DNA of 49,206 nt from Gemmatimonas sp. (lineage in GTDB: Bacteria; Krumholzibacteriota; Krumholzibacteriia; LZORAL124-64-63): the NCBI GenBank assembly GCA_013824755.1, contig PNOJ01000008.1, forward strand, positions 1 to 49,206, given 5' to 3'. The notes under the pieces are model-generated. The model saw only the letters and a list, made by a program, of their open reading frames with translations. It did not search any database and had not been told where the DNA came from. The position numbers and the translations under genes were made by a program. Position 1 is the stretch's first letter. Each line of letters starts with the position of its first letter. Shown here piece after piece: positions 32,423-41,747 of this stretch.

Positions 32423-35080
32423 TTGAACGCCAAGCAGATCCGTGCCCGTTTCCTCGAATTCTACGCCGAGCGGGGCCACACCGTGGTCGCGTCCAGCTCC
32501 CTGGTGCCGCAGGACGACCCCACGCTGATCTTCACCAACGCCGGCATGAACCAGTTCAAGGCCGTGTTCCTGGGCCTCGAGAAGCGCGACTACGTGCGGG
32601 CCGCCTCCTGCCAGAAGTGCATGCGCGTCAGCGGCAAGCACAACGACCTCGAGGAGGTGGGCCGCGACGCCCGCCACCACACCTTCTTCGAGATGTTGGG
32701 CAACTGGTCCTTCGGCGAGTACGGCAAGCGCGAGTCGCTGGCGTGGGGCTGGGACTTCCTGACCCGCGAGATGGGCCTCGACCCCGCGCGCCTGTGGGCT
32801 TCGGTCTACAAGGACGACGACGACGCCTACGCGATCTGGCGCGACGTCATCAAGCTGCCGGCCGAGCGCATCAAGCGCCTGGGCGACCTGGAACAGGGCG
32901 ACGAGGAGAACTTCTGGTCGATGGGCGACACCGGCCCCTGCGGCCCCTGCTCCGAGGTCTACATCGATCAGGGCGCGGACATGGCCTGCGACCACCCGCG
33001 CGGCTGCGCCCTGGGCGTCTGCGACTGCGACCGCTGGCTCGAACTGTGGAACCACGTCTTCATGGAGTTCGACCGCGACGAGGCCGGGCGCCTCAACCCG
33101 CTGCCGATGCTCAGCGTGGACACCGGCATGGGGCTCGAGCGCCTGGTGGCCGTGGCCCAGGGCGTGCGCAGCAACTTCCAGAGCGACCTCTTCACGCCGC
33201 TGATCGACTTCGTGGCCGGGCTGTCGGGCCGCCGCCCCGAGGGCGAGGACCGCGTCTCGATGCAGGTCATCGCCGACCACGCCCGCGCCGTCGCCTTCGC
33301 GGTGACCGACGGCGCCGCGCCCGCCAACGAGGGCCGCGGCTACGTCGTGCGCCGCATCCTGCGCCGCGCGGCGCGCCACGGCCGCCGCCTCGAACTGCGC
33401 GAGCCCTTCCTGTGGCGCTGCGCCGAGGTGGTCGTGCGCGAGATGGGCGCCGCCTACCCCGAGCTGGTCGAGCGGCAGGCCCGCGTCGTCGACGTGATCC
33501 GCCGCGAGGAGGAGCGCTTCAACCTGACGCTCGACCGCGGCCTGCAGGTCTACGGCGAGATGCGCGACGCCGCCCGCGCCGCGGGCCGCGACCGCCTCGA
33601 CGGCGTCGACGCCTTCAAGCTGCACGACACCTTCGGCTTCCCGCTGGACCTGACGCGCGTGATCGCCGGCGAGGACGGCCTGGCCGTGGACGAGGCCGGG
33701 TTCACCGAACTCATGGAGCGGCAGCGCGCCGGCAGCGGCAAGGAGCGCCGCTTCATGGCCGGCGTCGGCGCCTGGCTGCCCGTCGGCGACGACGACCCCG
33801 CCCGGCTGCGCGCCGTCTTCACCGGCTACGGCAGCCGGCGCGAGGAGGCCCGCGCGCTGGGCGTGCGTTCCCTCGGCGACGGCCGCTGCCAGCTGCTCTG
33901 CGACCGCACGCCCTTCTACGCCGAAGCGGGCGGCCAGATCGGCGACGCCGGCAGCGTCGTCCTGGCCGACGGATCGGAGTTCGCGGTCGCGACGACCGTG
34001 GCCGACGAGGCCGGCCCGCTCGCGATCGTGGCCGCCGACGCCGAGGACCTCGCCGCGCGCCTGCGCCGCGACCCGCGCGTCGTGCTGGCGGTCGGCCCCG
34101 ACCGCGCCGCCACCATGCGCCACCACACCGCGACGCACCTGCTGCACGCGGCCCTGCGGCAGGTCCTGGGCGAGCACGTGACCCAGGCCGGCAGCGAGGT
34201 CGGCCCCGAGAAGCTGCGCTTCGACTTCCACCACGACGGCGCCCTGGACGAGGCGCAGCTCGCGCGAGTCGAGGAGATCGTCAACCGCGAGGTCCTGGCC
34301 AACGGCGAGGTGCGCGTCCACCTGGAGGTGCCCCTGGCCGAAGCCCGCGCGCGCGGGGCCATGGCCCTGTTCGGCGAGAAGTACGGCGAGACGGTGCGCA
34401 TGATCGAGATCTCCGGCACCACGACGGCGTTCTCGCTGGAGCTGTGCGGCGGCACGCACGTCGCGCGGACCGGGGACGTCGGGCCGGTGCGCATCACGGC
34501 CGAGAGCAGCAGCGCCGCCGGCGTGCGCCGCCTCGAAGCGGTGGCGGGGGAGCGCGCCCTGGCGCTGGCGCGCCGCGACCGCGACCAGCTCGCGGCCGTG
34601 CGCGGCCTGGTCCGCCAGGACGGCGAGCCCGCCGCGCTGGTGGCGGCGGTGATGCTGGAGCGCGACGAGCTGGCGCGGGAACTGCGCCGCCTCAAGCAGC
34701 AGTCGGCGGCCGGTTCGCTGGACGCGCTGCTCGGCGGCGCCGTCGAGGTCGCCGGCGTGCGCCTGCTGGCGGCCCGGGTCGCGGCCGACGACCGCGACGC
34801 CCTGCTGGCGCTGGGCGACCGGGCGCGCGATTCCCTGGGCAGCGGCGTCGTCGCCCTGGCCGCCGAGTGGGAGGGCAAGGCGACGCTGCTGGTGACCGTC
34901 ACCGCGGACCTCGTCGCCGGGAAGAAGCTGCACGCCGGCAACCTGGTGAAGGCCGTCGCCGAGCGGGTCGGCGGCCGCGGCGGCGGCAAGCCGAACACGG
35001 CGCAGGCCGGCCTGCCCGAGGGGACGGTCGAGGCGGCCCTGGCGGCGGTGCCGGCGGCCGTCACCGGCGCCCTGGCTTAA
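32423..35080 (+). CDS. alaS: Alanyl-tRNA synthetase
   Basis: An 885-residue class II synthetase. NAKQIRARFLEFYAERGHT is the canonical N-terminus, followed by FTNAGMNQFKAVFLG and the motif 2 segment around GRDARHHTFFEMLGNWSFG. FWSMGDTGPCGPCSEVYID and the motif 3 region NEGRGYVVRRILRRAARHG complete the aminoacylation domain. The editing domain has RHHTATHLLHAALRQVLGEH (H-x3-H) and the zinc-type CGGTHVARTGDVG. A C-terminal C-Ala domain ends the protein. I prefer the TTG start, which begins the conserved N-terminus and has AGGA at proper spacing, over the track's GTG seven codons upstream. Confidence 0.97.
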   Translation: MNAKQIRARFLEFYAERGHTVVASSSLVPQDDPTLIFTNAGMNQFKAVFLGLEKRDYVRAASCQKCMRVSGKHNDLEEVGRDARHHTFFEMLGNWSFGEYGKRESLAWGWDFLTREMGLDPARLWASVYKDDDDAYAIWRDVIKLPAERIKRLGDLEQGDEENFWSMGDTGPCGPCSEVYIDQGADMACDHPRGCALGVCDCDRWLELWNHVFMEFDRDEAGRLNPLPMLSVDTGMGLERLVAVAQGVRSNFQSDLFTPLIDFVAGLSGRRPEGEDRVSMQVIADHARAVAFAVTDGAAPANEGRGYVVRRILRRAARHGRRLELREPFLWRCAEVVVREMGAAYPELVERQARVVDVIRREEERFNLTLDRGLQVYGEMRDAARAAGRDRLDGVDAFKLHDTFGFPLDLTRVIAGEDGLAVDEAGFTELMERQRAGSGKERRFMAGVGAWLPVGDDDPARLRAVFTGYGSRREEARALGVRSLGDGRCQLLCDRTPFYAEAGGQIGDAGSVVLADGSEFAVATTVADEAGPLAIVAADAEDLAARLRRDPRVVLAVGPDRAATMRHHTATHLLHAALRQVLGEHVTQAGSEVGPEKLRFDFHHDGALDEAQLARVEEIVNREVLANGEVRVHLEVPLAEARARGAMALFGEKYGETVRMIEISGTTTAFSLELCGGTHVARTGDVGPVRITAESSSAAGVRRLEAVAGERALALARRDRDQLAAVRGLVRQDGEPAALVAAVMLERDELARELRRLKQQSAAGSLDALLGGAVEVAGVRLLAARVAADDRDALLALGDRARDSLGSGVVALAAEWEGKATLLVTVTADLVAGKKLHAGNLVKAVAERVGGRGGGKPNTAQAGLPEGTVEAALAAVPAAVTGALA

Positions 35081-35086
35081 GGCTCC

Positions 35087-35115
35087 TTGTCCGGGAGCGA
35101 TTCGTCGTCTATCTT
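35087..35115 (+). promoter_or_regulatory. Putative sigma70-type promoter for icd
   Basis: TTGTCC-N17-TATCTT lies in the 81-base gap after alaS, about 45 bases before the icd start codon. Confidence 0.5.
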
Positions 35116-35161
35116 CTGCACGATTGCGCAACGGTTAACCTGGAACGGAAGGGCTCGCAGC

Positions 35162-36502
<1,341 letters not shown>

Positions 36503-36507
36503 GGCGG

Positions 36508-36640
36508 CCATCTCCGCCCCACCGTGACAGGGGACGCGCGCCGGGCACCTCGTGTGCCCGGCGCGCTTGGCCCTCCGGCCCTTTCGCCATCCTGGCTCCA
36601 GGGCCTTCAGGACACCCCTGTCACGGTGGGGCGGAGATGG
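36508..36640 (-). repeat. Structured intergenic element, copy B
   Basis: This is the reverse-oriented partner of the element beside the YaiO-like gene. Its outer arms are a perfect 26-bp inverted repeat (from CCATCTCCGCCCCACC to its complement). The inner stems are GCGCGCCGGGCAC with GTGCCCGGCGCGC, and GGCCCT with AGGGCC around the same GCCAGGATGGC hairpin. It begins six bases after the icd stop. Short reading frames inside it (for example MCPARLALRPFRHPG) also appear in copy A, but their differences are not synonymous, so I do not treat them as genes. Confidence 0.85.
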
Positions 36641-36760
36641 TCAGCACGAGGCGTCTCTGCATGCGGTCGTGCATGTCGGGGGCGGGTCTGGTAGCGTGAC
36701 GGCGGTTGGCTGGTGGGGGCGAGGGTTCGGCGATCGAGGGTGGAGCGCGGAGGCGGCGGG

Positions 36761-38059
36761 ATGACGGGGACTGGCGACGCGCTGGTGGATGTGCTGATTT
36801 CGCCGGCGGGCGAGGACCTGCTGGCGCGCATCGCCGAGGCGACGGCGGCCGGGACCGGGCCGCTGCCGCTGCAGAGCGCCCTGCGTCGCGATCACCCGGC
36901 GGACCTCGTGCGGCTCGCCCTGCGCGTCGCCGAGGCCCGCCGGGCGGCGACGGCCAAGTTTCCCGACGCCGGCCGCCTGCTCTTCACTCCGGAACTCCTC
37001 GAACAGGCCACCGCCCATCCGGTCGCCCGCCACCGTGCGCGGCGGTTCGCGGACTGCGGCCCCGTGCTGGACCTGGGCTGCGGCGCCGGCGGCGACCTGA
37101 CCCGGCTGGCCGGCGCCGGTCTGCCGGTGGCCGGGCTCGAACGCGACCCCCTGGCCGCAGCCCTGGCGCGCGCCAATCTGCTGCGGTTGGGCCTGGACGG
37201 CCGGGTCGCCGACGGCGAATACCCCGGCGCTGACCTGCCCCCGCACGAAGCCCTGTTCGCCGATCCGGCCCGGCGCGAGCCGGGACGCGGTCCCGCCGGC
37301 GCCCAGCGCCGCTACGATCCCCGCCGGTTCTCCCCGTCTCCCCGGGAATTGCATCCCCTGCTCGTGGGGTCGCGCGCCTGGGCCGTGAAGTGGGGGCCGG
37401 GTCTCGACCTCGACCACGAGACGCTGACCGCGCCGGGCGCGATCCTCGCAGGCCTGACGCCGGCGCAGTACGCGGTCGAGGTGGTCGGCTGGCAGGGGAC
37501 GGTGCGCGAAGCCGTGCTGTGGGGCGGGCAGGACCTGCGGCGCGACGGGACGGCGCCAGGTGCACCGCGGCTAGCGACGGTGCTGGACGGCGGCCTCGCC
37601 GACGCGCGGGCCAGCACCTACGCGGGCGAACCGATCGCCTCGCCGCCGCCGCTGTCGGAACCGGCGGCCTTCCTGGCCGAGCCCGACGGCACCCTGCTGC
37701 GCTCCGGCCTGCTGGACGCGTTCGCTCGCGAGCACGGCCTGGCCGCGCTGGCGGCGGGCATCGCCTACCTGACGGCGCCCGCGTGCTTCGCTTCGCCCTG
37801 GCTGCGCTGGTGGCGGCGACTGGAGAGCCTGCCGTGGTCCCCGGAGCGCTTGCAGGCGGCCCTGGACCGCCGCGACGCCGGCTCGGTGGTGATCAAGAAA
37901 CGCGGTTTCCCGCTGATGCCCGAGCAGGTGCGGGCGGGATTGAAGCTGCGCGGGAGCCGGGAGCTGACGGTGCTGCTGCACCGCGCGGACGACGGGCGCT
38001 CGGCCCGCGGCGGCTACACGGCGCATCTGGCCGAACCGTGCCCGCCGCCGGCGCCCTAG
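36761..38059 (+). CDS. Class I SAM methyltransferase with THUMP-like C-terminal domain
   Basis: A 432-residue protein. ADCGPVLDLGCGAGGDLTRLAG is the SAM-binding motif I, VAGLERDPLAAALARANLLRLG the acidic loop, and EALFADPARREPGRG the D-P-A-R catalytic-type motif of this family. The C-terminal part, KKRGFPLMPEQVRAGLKLRGSRELTVLLHR, matches the THUMP-like domain found in bacterial and archaeal relatives. The DPAR (rather than NPPY) motif leaves the target base or protein uncertain; RNA methylation is likely. GGAGG precedes the selected ATG. It converges with the sensor kinase gene, with only four bases between the stops. Confidence 0.85.
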   Translation: MTGTGDALVDVLISPAGEDLLARIAEATAAGTGPLPLQSALRRDHPADLVRLALRVAEARRAATAKFPDAGRLLFTPELLEQATAHPVARHRARRFADCGPVLDLGCGAGGDLTRLAGAGLPVAGLERDPLAAALARANLLRLGLDGRVADGEYPGADLPPHEALFADPARREPGRGPAGAQRRYDPRRFSPSPRELHPLLVGSRAWAVKWGPGLDLDHETLTAPGAILAGLTPAQYAVEVVGWQGTVREAVLWGGQDLRRDGTAPGAPRLATVLDGGLADARASTYAGEPIASPPPLSEPAAFLAEPDGTLLRSGLLDAFAREHGLAALAAGIAYLTAPACFASPWLRWWRRLESLPWSPERLQAALDRRDAGSVVIKKRGFPLMPEQVRAGLKLRGSRELTVLLHRADDGRSARGGYTAHLAEPCPPPAP

Positions 38060-38063
38060 CCGC

Positions 38064-39560
38064 TCAGTCGAGCGCGGCGGCCGGCAGTTCGAAGCGGAAG
38101 GTCGTGCCGCCGCCCACGCGGCTCTCCACGGTCAGCGCGGCGCCGTGGCCCGTCACGATCTGGTGGGCGATCGCCAGGCCGAGCCCGGAACCCGTGTTGC
38201 CGCCACGGCTCTTGTCGACGGTGTAGAAACGCTCGAAGACGTGGGGCAGGTCCTCGTTCCCGATCCCGATGCCCGTGTCCCCGACCTCGATGCCCACCCC
38301 CGCGGCGGCGCCCCGCAGCGAGACGCGCACCTCGCCGCCGGGGCGATTGAACTTGATCGCGTTGTCCGCCAGGTTCTGCAGCACCTGGCCGATGCGCAGC
38401 GGGTCGGCGAAGATCAGCGGCAGCCCGGCCTCGGCGTCGAGGGTCAGCGTGACCCCGGCGGCCCGGGCCTGCGGATCGAGGCGGCCCAGCACGTCCGCGG
38501 CCAGTTCCTCGAGGGAGAACGCCTCGCGGCGGTACTCGGCTTGGCCGCTCTCGAGGCGGGTCAGCTCGAAGAGCCGCTCGATCAGGCCTTCCAGGTTGTC
38601 CAGGTTCGAGGTGATGGTGCGCAGGTGGCGTTCGCGCTCCGCATCGGTGAGATCCTGGCCGCGCAGGGTCAGCGTCTCGACGTAGCCGCGCAGCGAGGCC
38701 ATGGGCGTGCGCAGGTCGTGGGAGATGTTGGCCGTCAGCTGACGGCGGTAGTCCTCGGACTGGCGCAGGCGGCCGATGACGCCCGTCAGGCGGTCCGCCA
38801 TGCTGTTGAAGCTGCGCTCCAGCGCCCCGATCTCGTCGGCGGCGCGGCCGCGGGCGCGGTGCTCGAAGTCGCCGTCGCGAAAGGCGGCCAGGTCACGCGA
38901 CAGCGCGCGGATGCGGCGGCTGACCCAGGTCAGGATCACCAGCCCGCCCAGGAAGGACGACAGCAGGATGGCGGCGGCGCCGCGCAGGTTGCGGGTGCGC
39001 TCGTCGTGCTCGATCTCCTCCATCGAGATGTTCAGGGGCCGGAAGCTCGAGACCAGCCAGGCGTCGGGCGCGGCCGTCGAGTCGCCGTCGGCGAAGATCG
39101 GCACCACGCCGTTGATGCGGTTCTCGTAGGCGTCGATGGCGGCGGGGTAGGGGTAGCTCTCGAAATCCCAGTCCTCGGCGGTCATCGAGTCCAGCAGGGT
39201 CGGGCTCACGTAGACCAGCACGCGGCTGAGGCTGTCGGGCATGGTCGTGTGGAGCACCAGGCCGTCGGGGCCGATCAGCGCGACCTCGGCGTCGAATCCG
39301 CGGACGGCCTGGCCGTAGGCGGCCAGGGCGCTCGCGGTCGCGGTGCTGTCGGCGAACAGCGGCGTCATGTGGACGGCCAGGCTCTCGGCCTCGGCCTCGC
39401 GCCGGTTGTCGTACCACTCCTCCTCGCCGGGCAGCCAGAGCGCCTGGTTCATCGAATACTCGATCCACCAGGAGTAGGTCAGGAACACGACCGACAGCAG
39501 CGCCAGGAACAGCAGGGCGATGCGGAAGTGCAGGGTGCGGTGGAAGGTCCAGCGGCTCAT
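38064..39560 (-). CDS. Membrane sensor histidine kinase (PhoR/BaeS type)
   Basis: A 498-residue kinase. The first membrane helix (IALLFLALLSVVFLTYSWWI) is followed by a periplasmic sensor of about 150 residues, then a second helix (AAAILLSSFLGGLVILTWV) and a HAMP linker. The H-box LTANISHDLRTPMASLRGYVETL holds the phosphoacceptor His. The ATPase domain has N box VLQNLADNAIKFNRPGG, G1 GVGIEVGDTGIGIG and G2 SRGGNTGSGLGLAIAHQIV. The sensor contains VALIGPDGLVLHTTMPD, PAS/dCache-like, but its ligand is unknown. It is encoded 61 bases after the response regulator on the same strand, its evident partner. Confidence 0.95.
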   Translation of the reverse strand: MSRWTFHRTLHFRIALLFLALLSVVFLTYSWWIEYSMNQALWLPGEEEWYDNRREAEAESLAVHMTPLFADSTATASALAAYGQAVRGFDAEVALIGPDGLVLHTTMPDSLSRVLVYVSPTLLDSMTAEDWDFESYPYPAAIDAYENRINGVVPIFADGDSTAAPDAWLVSSFRPLNISMEEIEHDERTRNLRGAAAILLSSFLGGLVILTWVSRRIRALSRDLAAFRDGDFEHRARGRAADEIGALERSFNSMADRLTGVIGRLRQSEDYRRQLTANISHDLRTPMASLRGYVETLTLRGQDLTDAERERHLRTITSNLDNLEGLIERLFELTRLESGQAEYRREAFSLEELAADVLGRLDPQARAAGVTLTLDAEAGLPLIFADPLRIGQVLQNLADNAIKFNRPGGEVRVSLRGAAAGVGIEVGDTGIGIGNEDLPHVFERFYTVDKSRGGNTGSGLGLAIAHQIVTGHGAALTVESRVGGGTTFRFELPAAALD

Positions 39561-39621
39561 GGTCCCCGTCCGGTAGGAATCCTTGGTGTTCAGAACCCGC
39601 CAAGTTCGGAATTCGCGATTG

Positions 39622-40341
39622 TCAGAATTCGTCGGTGAAGCGGTAGCCGATGCCCCACACCGTCAGGATGTAGCGGGGCCGGTTCGGGTTGGCTTCGATC
39701 TTGCCGCGCAGCCGGTTCACGTGCGAGTTGACGGTGTGCTCGTAGACGTCGGAATCCTGGTCCCACACCTGGTCGAGCAGCTGGGTCCGCGAGAAGGTCC
39801 GCCCGGGCCGCGCGGCCAGGGTGTAGAGCAGGTCGTATTCCTTCAGCGTCAGCTGGACCGGTTCGCCGCGCACGCTGACCCGCCGCTTGGTGTGGTCGAT
39901 GCTCAGCTCGCCGAGCTCGAGCACCAGGTCCTGCTCGCTGCCCCGCGCGATGCTGCGCGCCAGCTCGATGCGCCGCTGCAGCACCTTCAGCCGCGCGGTC
40001 AGCTCGCGAAGGCTGAAGGGCTTGGTCATGTAGTCGTCGCAGCCCAGCTCCAGGCCGAGGACCTTGTCCGCCTCCTCGCCGCGCGCGGTGAGCATGAGGA
40101 TGGGCACCTGACGGTCGCCGGCCCTGATCTCCCGCAGCACGTCCAGGCCCGACATCGCGGGCAGCATCCAGTCCAGCACCACGGCCGACCATTCCGACGC
40201 GGCGAAGGCCTCGAGCCCGCGGTGCCCGTCGTGCGCCGCCGTCACGTCGTAGCCCTCGCCCTGCAGGTGCAGGGTGATCAGGTCGATGAGGTCGCGGTCG
40301 TCCTCGATCAGCAGGATCCGCCGCCTGGCCGTCTCGCTCAC
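39622..40341 (-). CDS. OmpR/PhoB-family response regulator
   Basis: A 239-residue two-domain regulator. ILLIEDDRDLIDLI supplies the acidic pocket, AVVLDWMLPAMSG the phosphoacceptor Asp, LMLTARGEE the switch Thr and DDYMTKPFSLREL the conserved Lys. The winged-helix domain contains LTLKEYDLLYTLAARPGRTFSRTQLLDQVW and VNSHVNRLRGKIE, giving PhoB-like direct-repeat recognition. I use the GTG start, with GGAAAGGA in front; the track ORF is far too long. On the opposite side of the divergent region is a 7-4-7 direct repeat suited to this family, so the regulator may control the candidate small RNA there. Confidence 0.95.
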   Translation of the reverse strand: MSETARRRILLIEDDRDLIDLITLHLQGEGYDVTAAHDGHRGLEAFAASEWSAVVLDWMLPAMSGLDVLREIRAGDRQVPILMLTARGEEADKVLGLELGCDDYMTKPFSLRELTARLKVLQRRIELARSIARGSEQDLVLELGELSIDHTKRRVSVRGEPVQLTLKEYDLLYTLAARPGRTFSRTQLLDQVWDQDSDVYEHTVNSHVNRLRGKIEANPNRPRYILTVWGIGYRFTDEF

Positions 40342-40473
40342 GTCGGTCCTTTCCGCAGCCGTTGCGCCGCCATCCTCAAGTGTAACACGGCCCGAGGGCG
40401 CCTGTCTGCCGGATAGCGGGCTCCGCGACGGCCGGGAAAGCGACGGGAATAGGTCCTGAAGATTTGACTCCTT

Positions 40474-40506
40474 CGTGACGGATCCGTGACGGTCGCCACG
40501 TATGAT
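40474..40506 (+). promoter_or_regulatory. PhoB-like direct-repeat box and -10 element
   Basis: CGTGACG-GATC-CGTGACG is a 7-bp direct repeat with a 4-bp gap (11-bp period), the architecture of PhoB/OmpR-family boxes. TATGAT lies 9 bases after it, where an activator-dependent promoter lacking a -35 would have its -10. It belongs to the 473-base gap between the regulator and the ABC-exporter gene. Confidence 0.45.
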
Positions 40507-40511
40507 GACCC

Positions 40512-40643
40512 CAGTGAAGTTTCCTCCCGGCCGCCGATCGCGGCGGCACTCCGGGAGTGCAGGCTCGGACCGGGACATGGGCCTCGCCCGCGACCCGGAT
40601 CCAAGACACGGGGCCACCGGCGGGGGTAGCCCCGTGTTCTTTT
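40512..40643 (+). ncRNA. Candidate regulated small RNA
   Basis: Downstream of the regulator-type promoter, about 130 bases contain a strong composite hairpin, CTCCCGG-CCGCCG...CGGCGG-cact-CCGGGAG, and end in a Rho-independent terminator. No convincing reading frame with a ribosome-binding site exists here; the track ORF at 40502 is proline/arginine-rich low-complexity sequence. The next gene starts about 170 bases later and has its own promoter match, so this unit looks separate. It matches no riboswitch class I recognise. A leader-type attenuator is the alternative. Confidence 0.4.
40605..40643 (+). terminator. Rho-independent terminator without an upstream coding gene
   Basis: ACACGGGGC pairs with GCCCCGTGT around a 14-nt loop, followed by TCTTTTC. 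No plus-strand CDS lies immediately upstream. Confidence 0.65.
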
Positions 40644-40732
40644 CCCCCCGACCCGCCATCCCTGCCGATTCCCGGGGCAACCGGGGCGCCTCGCCGCCGT
40701 AGAGCAGCGCTCGCGGGCGCCGTCGAGCGGGC

Positions 40733-40761
40733 TTGCTTCCGGGGCGGCGCTGCCCTAAGCT
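40733..40761 (+). promoter_or_regulatory. Putative promoter for the ABC exporter genes
   Basis: TTGCTT-N17-TAAGCT lies about 55 bases before the ABC ATPase start. The -10 match is weak. Confidence 0.3.
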
Positions 40762-40814
40762 ACCGCGCGGCTGGACGATCGGCCCCGCCACCGACCCACG
40801 GCGAAAGGACGCCC

Positions 40815-41747
40815 ATGGCATCGGCCTTCCTGCACGTGAACGACCTCGGCAAGAGCTACGGCCAGGTGCGCGCCGTGGACGGGATCTCGCTCGAGATCCC
40901 GAAGGGCAGCATCTACGGCTTCCTGGGCCCCAACGGGTCCGGCAAGACGACCACGATCCGCTGCATCATGAACATCATCCTGGCCGACCGCGGCGAGATC
41001 CTGTTCGACGGCCGGCCCCTGGACCGTCAGCTGCTGGACCGCGTCGGCTACCTGCCCGAAGAGAGGGGGCTCTACCGCAAGATGAAGTGCGCCGAACAGC
41101 TGGCCTTCCTGGCCACGCTCAAGTCGGTGCCGCGGAAGGAAGCCCAGCGCCGGGCCGAAGCCTGGCTCGAGCGGCTGGGCCTGGGCGAGTGGAAGGACCG
41201 CAAGGTCGACGCCCTGAGCAAGGGCATGCAGCAGAAGGTCCAGTTCGCGGCCACGTTCCTGTTCGAGCCGGACCTGGTGATCCTGGACGAGCCCTTCAGC
41301 GGGCTGGACCCCCTGAACGTCGAGACGATGCGCGACGTCATCCGCGAGCAGAACGCCCGCGGCTGCACCATCATCCTCTCGACCCACATGCTGGCCGAGG
41401 CGGAGAAGCTGTGCGACTCGGTCTGCCTGATCGAGGGCGGCCGCAAGGTGCTCGACGGCACCCTCGAGGCGGTGCGCACGGACTTCCCGCTGAAGTCGGT
41501 GCGGGTCGCCTACGCCGGCGGCAAGGAACCGCCCGCGCGGCTGCCGGGCATCGCCCACCGCGTGTTCCAGGACGACTCCTGGCGGCTGACCCTGGAATCC
41601 GGGGCGAGCACCGACGCGGTGCTCGACGCCCTGCGCGCCGCCGGCCAGCTCACCCTGTTCGCGGCCAACCGGCCCGCCCTGGACGAGATCTTCCTGAGCG
41701 TGGTGCGCGAGCGCCGCGCCGCCGCCGGAACGGAGGCCGCGTCGTGA
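40815..41747 (+). CDS. ABC transporter ATP-binding protein (NatA-like)
   Basis: A 310-residue ATPase. Walker A is GFLGPNGSGKTTTIRCIMN, the signature is LSKGMQQKVQFAATF, Walker B is LVILDEPFSGLDPLN, and the switch His is in IILSTHMLAEAEKLC. The C-terminal 80 residues form the DUF4162-type extension common in NatA-type exporters. It should power the permease encoded next, with which it overlaps by four bases. The ATG fits the start of the nucleotide-binding domain and has AAAGGAC upstream; the track ORF's longer N-terminus is spurious. Confidence 0.95.
   Translation: MASAFLHVNDLGKSYGQVRAVDGISLEIPKGSIYGFLGPNGSGKTTTIRCIMNIILADRGEILFDGRPLDRQLLDRVGYLPEERGLYRKMKCAEQLAFLATLKSVPRKEAQRRAEAWLERLGLGEWKDRKVDALSKGMQQKVQFAATFLFEPDLVILDEPFSGLDPLNVETMRDVIREQNARGCTIILSTHMLAEAEKLCDSVCLIEGGRKVLDGTLEAVRTDFPLKSVRVAYAGGKEPPARLPGIAHRVFQDDSWRLTLESGASTDAVLDALRAAGQLTLFAANRPALDEIFLSVVRERRAAAGTEAAS

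Noticed and set aside
40502-40702. ORF inside the candidate small RNA
   Set aside because: Its ATG lies at the predicted -10 element, it has no ribosome-binding site and runs through the terminator; composition is low complexity.
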